Of a DNA stretch of 64,000 nucleotides, positions 34,594 through 64,000 are shown piece by piece (the first letter of the stretch is position 1; the number at the start of each line of letters is the position of its first letter). Both the position numbers and the translations under genes were made by a program. Source of the stretch: Myotis daubentonii (taxonomy: Eukaryota > Chordata > Mammalia > Chiroptera > Vespertilionidae); assembly GCF_963259705.1 (NCBI RefSeq), contig NC_081847.1, positions 70,887,754 through 70,951,753 on the forward strand, read 5' to 3'. The notes beneath the pieces are model-generated. The model was not told where the DNA came from. It did not search any database and was given only the letters and a program-made list of their open reading frames with translations.

Positions 34594-35307
34594 CAGGGGT
34601 GGGCAACCTTTTTGTGAGTGCGTGCCCAAACCAGCAAAATCTCTGACTCAAAATTCTTCTGCGTGCCAACCCTAATTTTTTGAGGACACGTTACGCCTAC
34701 TTGATATCTCTTAAGGTGTACGTATGTGAAGAACCTTGAGGAAATAATAAAATTCATTCGAGTGACAAAAACACAGTATATGATAATGAAAAATACTTTT
34801 ATTTTTTAATGTATACACGTACACTGATAGTCCGACAGAAAACTTTATGACTCCGTTTGATATTATCAGTGGGACTTTTGCTGCTGCATCACTGATGACA
34901 GAGATTTTACATCAGGTTTATATTTCCTGACCTTCAGAGATATGCATGAGCTACTACTTTCATCCGTCAGGCTACTCCTATTACGAGACTTAACAAAATT
35001 CGTCACTGAGAACAAAGATTCACAAGCGTATGTGGATGAAACCAAAACACTGGTCGGATCTAGGAAGGCAGGGAGAGTTAAGGCAGAGGCATAGAAATTG
35101 CTCTTCCCCTCTCTCGTCAATCCATGTCTATGGTCTTTAAGATAACTTGTTATGTAAAATTATTTATTTATCTAAGATGCACTTACACTGAATTTATCTG
35201 AAAAATAAAAAAGTCTATATTAAGAAAAAAATTGTAAATGGAAGATTATAAGAGAGGGTTTCACGTGCTAGCAAAAGTTACTGGTGTGCCAGGGGTTGCC
35301 CACCCTG
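34594..35307 (-). mobile_element. hAT element with transposase C-terminal remnant
   Basis: Inverted ends are cagg(g)gtgggcaac (left) and its complement gttgcccaccctg (right). The flanks gttctaag and ttctagag are similar but not identical. An 84-residue minus-strand frame (34866-35120) reads like a hAT dimerisation domain, with TYACESLFS and later KSRNRSSLTDE. At 714 bp it is an internally deleted derivative without a catalytic core. Confidence 0.85.
34866..35120 (-). pseudogene. hAT transposase C-terminal fragment
   Basis: This frame holds only the end of a hAT-family transposase: the ACESLFS motif, then a basic NRSSLTDE segment and the usual LKVxxYxPD-like tail. Full-length hAT transposases are about 600 residues, so it is inactive. 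It is open for all 84 residues, suggesting a fairly recent insertion. Confidence 0.8.
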
Positions 35308-35317
35308 TTCTAGAGTC

Positions 35318-35530
35318 AGGTTCAAATGCAAATCCCAGCTGCCACTTGCAGCACAGGTACCAAGCAGGCTGCACTTTTCTTGGAGCCTTAGTGTTCTCGC
35401 CTGTAAAATGAGATCACTTCCTACTTTCCTACTCACGATATTGCGGTAAAGATGAAATGGGATGGTGCTTATAAAGGGCTTCTCAGAGTACCTGCTCCAG
35501 GCATGTCTCAGTGAGTAGAGCTGTATGGTT
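35318..35530 (+). repeat. MIR SINE
   Basis: aggttcaaatgcaaatccc, gtgttctcgcctgtaaaatg and aaagatgaaatgggatgg. Confidence 0.75.
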
Positions 35531-35619
35531 TATTCTGAGTAGCACAGAGAGTCAGGAGAGGGTCTTAGCAAAATACTCTGGTTTCCACTGGGTGCCGGAA
35601 GAATCGGTGTACAGCCGCC

Positions 35620-36490
35620 CAGTGAAGGCCTATCTTCCCCAACCAAGGACACAGTAGTAAATGGTTTACCCTTCTCCCCAACCAGAGGCTAAGTAGCTCA
35701 AATCAGCCTACTCAGGGAGACAGATAACAGAAATCCAATAAACGCCATTCGTGCCAACCACACCCACGGACAGATGAAGTTAAGGGAATAAATCTCATTT
35801 TGGCACATGGGCATAAAGCTGACGAATATTCTATTAGATCCTCCCCTAAGATCTCCCCTAAAATCCTCGTCTTTAGAAAACAGATAAGACCCCTCAAGAC
35901 AAAGACCCAGCGAGGGCTCTCTCTGGAGCACGTCATGCCTTTCTTCATTTTCAGGCATGCATCTTTCCTGTTCTCTCCTAAACTCTGAGGGTCCCCAGGA
36001 GACTTGCAACCAGGGGAGCAAATGGCAGTGGCAGCTCGTCCCAGGCTCACCCCTGAGCCAGTCTCCTAGGCCCCCTTCTCTCTGACTTTTCAATGAACCA
36101 GAGCAGCCCGCCTGGATTCACTTCTTCCCTAGAATGTTTCTAGGCCAACGCAGAGCACCCCTAGGTTCTCTCCCGCTGCTGCTTCTACCCCAAGCCCTTC
36201 CTTTGTTTCACTGCCTCCTCAACATCCCCTGGACTCGTGTTGTGAAGTGTTTCCCACATGAAGCCCAGAACACACACGTGCCCGAGGCAGACCCACTCTG
36301 GCGGTCCCTTTCCGGTGCCACAGCAGCCCAGCCACTTGGGAATCGTGTGAAAAGATCGATTCCAGCTGAGTAGGTGTGGGGAGGGTCTGAGAGTCAGCAG
36401 GTGTAGTCAGCTCCCTGGTGACATCGATCTGATGATTCCCGGCCACACTTTGAGACTATTGTTTCCGAATAAAAGTTTGATCCTGTCTTG
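35620..36490 (+). repeat. ERV1-like LTR
   Basis: Plus-oriented LTR-like sequence with AATAAA at 36468-36473. It shares a middle block with 23795-24090 (ctcctaaactct, gcaaccaggggagcaa, ggctcacccc) and its early part with the 25.6-26.3 kb LTR. Both edges are approximate. Confidence 0.5.
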
Positions 36491-36640
36491 CCTCCATTTA
36501 AAACCCTCCCACAGCAGGCTCGGGGGAAAGGACCCACTCTGTCCCATAGTGACCTAGCTCTCACCGGATTTTCTAGCTGCTTGTCCTCCACTCTCCTGCC
36601 CTCTCTTTTCTCCTTATTTGTTATCAGTTTATTTATAATA

Positions 36641-37026
36641 CTAGTGGTCCTGTGTACAAATTTTGTGCACGGGGGTGGGGTGTCCCTCAGCCTGGCCTGC
36701 ACCCTCTCCAATCTGGGACCCCTTGGGGGATGTCGGGGGATCACGCCTAAACCGGCAGTCGGACATCCCTCTCGCAATCTGGGACCGCTGGCTCCTAACC
36801 ACTCACCTGCCTGCCGGCCTGCTTGCCCCCAACTGCCCCCCACTGCTGGCCTGTTCTCCCCCAACTGCCCCCCCCCCCGCCAGCCTGCTCACCCCCAACT
36901 GCCCTCCCTTCCTGGCCTGATCGCCCCTAACGCCTCTGCCTCGGCCCTGTCACCATGGCTTTGTCTGGAAGGATGTCCGGAAGGTCTCCTGGTCTAATCA
37001 GCATATTACCCTTTTATTAGTATAGA
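36641..37026 (-). mobile_element. HeliBat-type Helitron, non-autonomous
   Basis: Reversed copy from CTAG (36641-36644) to ttttattagtatagata near 37026. It contains the repeated HeliBat words gcccccaactgccc and cggcagtcggacatccctc. Confidence 0.88.
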
Positions 37027-37854
37027 TAATGAAATGAAATGAAATGAAACCACCATCCCACCCAAGCACTGGAACATGACCAGTAACCTGAATGTACCTG
37101 TATGCCCCTCCCCTCTCCTGAGTTGTGATAACCACTCTTCTTCAGTTTCTTTCTCTTTCCCTTGATTTAAACCATTTTCTCCCAAATACATGTGTCTAAA
37201 CATGCATATTTTTGGTTTTGCTTTTATTATACATCCTATGAGTTACATCATGGCCCATGTAGTTTCGTGCGACTTTTTCACTCCGCACTGTTCCTTAGGT
37301 CGATGTGGTGCTGTTTGCTACTGAAGTTCATTCCATTTCACTGCTGCGTTCTATTCCGGGGCGTGAGTATTCCAGAGGTTGTTTGCCCACTCCTGTGGAC
37401 GGGCCTTTGGGGTGTTTCCCATGTTTTTGTCATTACAGCGGGGCACGTGTGAACACTCTCCGCTTCCCTCTTCCACTCCAGCTCCCTTCACCTGGCACCC
37501 TCCTTCAGGTCCTCAGGCAAGCCTTCCCCGACCTGCAGGCCACGGGTGGTCCCCATTACAGCTCCCTAATTACACCCTTGTGTTGTGTGATTTCGTGATG
37601 AGCGTGGGTCTAGCCCGGGTAGAGATCAGGCCCCGCAAGGTTTGTGATGCTCACGGGCTCCCAGATGCCAGCTCGGCCTGGCACTCTGTTCCCAGGCAGC
37701 AGAGCCGGGCCTGGAGGCTGGAGCCTGAGCCCACAGGTGGCTGCAACCCCAAGTCCCAGGGCCAGTGTTTGGTGGGGGGGCGGGGGGCAAGGCGCTGAGG
37801 GGCCCTGTGTTTGTTCCCATTGCTGGGCCTGAATTCCAGGAAAAGCACAGCTGG
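37027..37854. other. ADA 5' flank
   Basis: Sequence between the Helitron and the promoter. 37190-37450 (cctatgagttacatcatgg, tccattctattccgg-like words) resembles an old L1/LTR fragment. GC content climbs from 37480 toward the promoter. Confidence 0.4.
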
Positions 37855-38073
37855 GGACCGCGAGGCGGGGCGGGGCCTGGAGCGGGCCGGGGGCGGGGCC
37901 GGGGGCGGGGCCGGGGCGGGGTGGGGGCGGGGCGGGTCCGGCCCCGTTAAGAAGGGCGAGGCGGGCCGCGCTTGCTGCGGGGGCCCCGGGGGACACGAAC
38001 CGGCTTCCTATTCAGCCCTCAACCGCGGGGATCCAGCGCAGGAAGGAGCAGCGCGGGGCGCACGCTTGGCACC
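37855..38073 (+). promoter_or_regulatory. ADA: ADA TATA-less GC-box promoter, CpG island and 5' UTR
   Basis: About 130 bp just upstream of exon 1 is almost pure G and C, with at least six GGGCGG or GGGGCGGGG boxes between about 37867 and 37937. These are Sp1-type sites; the human ADA promoter is likewise TATA-less with several Sp1 sites. A short AT-containing element, gttaagaag, at about 37946-37954 follows the GC boxes and sits where I recall a similar motif in human ADA. Transcription probably starts a few bases downstream, near 37960-37990, leaving a 5' UTR of roughly 90-110 nt. CpG density stays high into the start of intron 1, to about 38160. The exact start site is inferred. Confidence 0.8.
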
Positions 38074-63661
<25,588 letters not shown>

Positions 63662-63912
63662 AGGCATCACGGCCACTGCTCCGAGCCGCACCCTGTGGAT
63701 GGAGATTTCATAGCTCTGGGGGGGGCGTCGAGCGACACCCACCTTTACTTCCCTGGGAAGACCATGATTTCCATAGTCAGCTACCGATGCTACTGGAAGC
63801 CTGTGTGCCCCTGCTGTACCCACACACAGCGTGGCATGGTCAACTCCCTCCTCTGGTGATTTATGCTGAAAAGCTGGTGCTCAAAAAAGAAGCCAACGGC
63901 TGGTGTCGTGCA
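63662..63912 (+). other. ADA: ADA 3' UTR and expected poly(A) site
   Basis: Downstream of the stop, blocks such as gaagaccatgat and gctggtgctca resemble the human ADA 3' UTR as I remember it, so the exon probably ends near 63905-63915. The expected hexamer position, 63883-63888, reads AAAAAA, not AATAAA. No AATAAA or ATTAAA is visible between the stop and 64000. The 3' limit is inferred. Confidence 0.65.
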
Positions 63913-64000
63913 GCACGTGATGCATGGTCTTGGGCAGGACGACTGGGTGGGGTGAGAGAGAAAGGAGCGTCTAGGGCAGCCTGCCCAGTGGCAGGACCCA

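Noticed and set aside
34866..35120. Possible domesticated hAT-derived gene
   Set aside because: The frame lies within clear transposon ends and holds only the C-terminal tail, with no sign of a host exon structure.

Overview
This is mammalian genomic DNA, almost certainly from a vespertilionid (evening) bat. The diagnostic signs are about ten tRNA-derived Ves-type SINEs, four HeliBat-type Helitrons with TC...CTAG ends inserted between A and T, and several hAT elements, some with intact target-site duplications. Older mammalian repeats (MIR, L2, L1) fill most of the rest. No bacterial or phage feature is present.

The only functional gene I can support is adenosine deaminase (ADA), on the + strand from a GC-box promoter near 37.86 kb to the 3' UTR near 63.91 kb. 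All 12 coding exons can be placed with GT-AG junctions. The coding lengths (33, 62, 123, 144, 116, 128, 72, 102, 65, 130, 103, 14 nt) sum to 363 codons plus a stop, the length of the human enzyme, and every zinc-binding and catalytic residue is kept. Introns 1 and 2 hold two motif clusters that may be counterparts of the known thymic and duodenal ADA enhancers.

Region 1-37.8 kb is intergenic. 1-16 kb is mostly old MIR/L2/L1 debris with simple repeats: TG, a CCCCTG/CCCCAG hexamer array and a purine tract. 16-18.5 kb is a nested transposon cluster. 19.5-23.2 kb is a gutted class II (lysine-tRNA primed) endogenous retrovirus on the minus strand. 24.1-24.6 kb is a solo LTR with an 88-bp duplication. 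24.8-30.3 kb holds two Helitrons, an ERV1-like LTR and a 5'-truncated L1. 30.5 kb has a ten-copy 28-bp minisatellite. 32.3-33.5 kb is a processed calponin-2 pseudogene, followed by a Tigger-like element, a hAT remnant with a transposase tail, another LTR and a fourth Helitron.

Region 38-64 kb is ADA, with intronic insertions: a palindromic hAT and a younger hAT MITE in intron 1, a solo LTR in intron 2, and minus-oriented Ves SINEs in introns 1, 3 and 10. I found no previously undescribed biological system. The points most worth a second look are the apparent loss of the ADA AATAAA signal, the two candidate enhancers, and the structures of the LTRs and DNA transposons.
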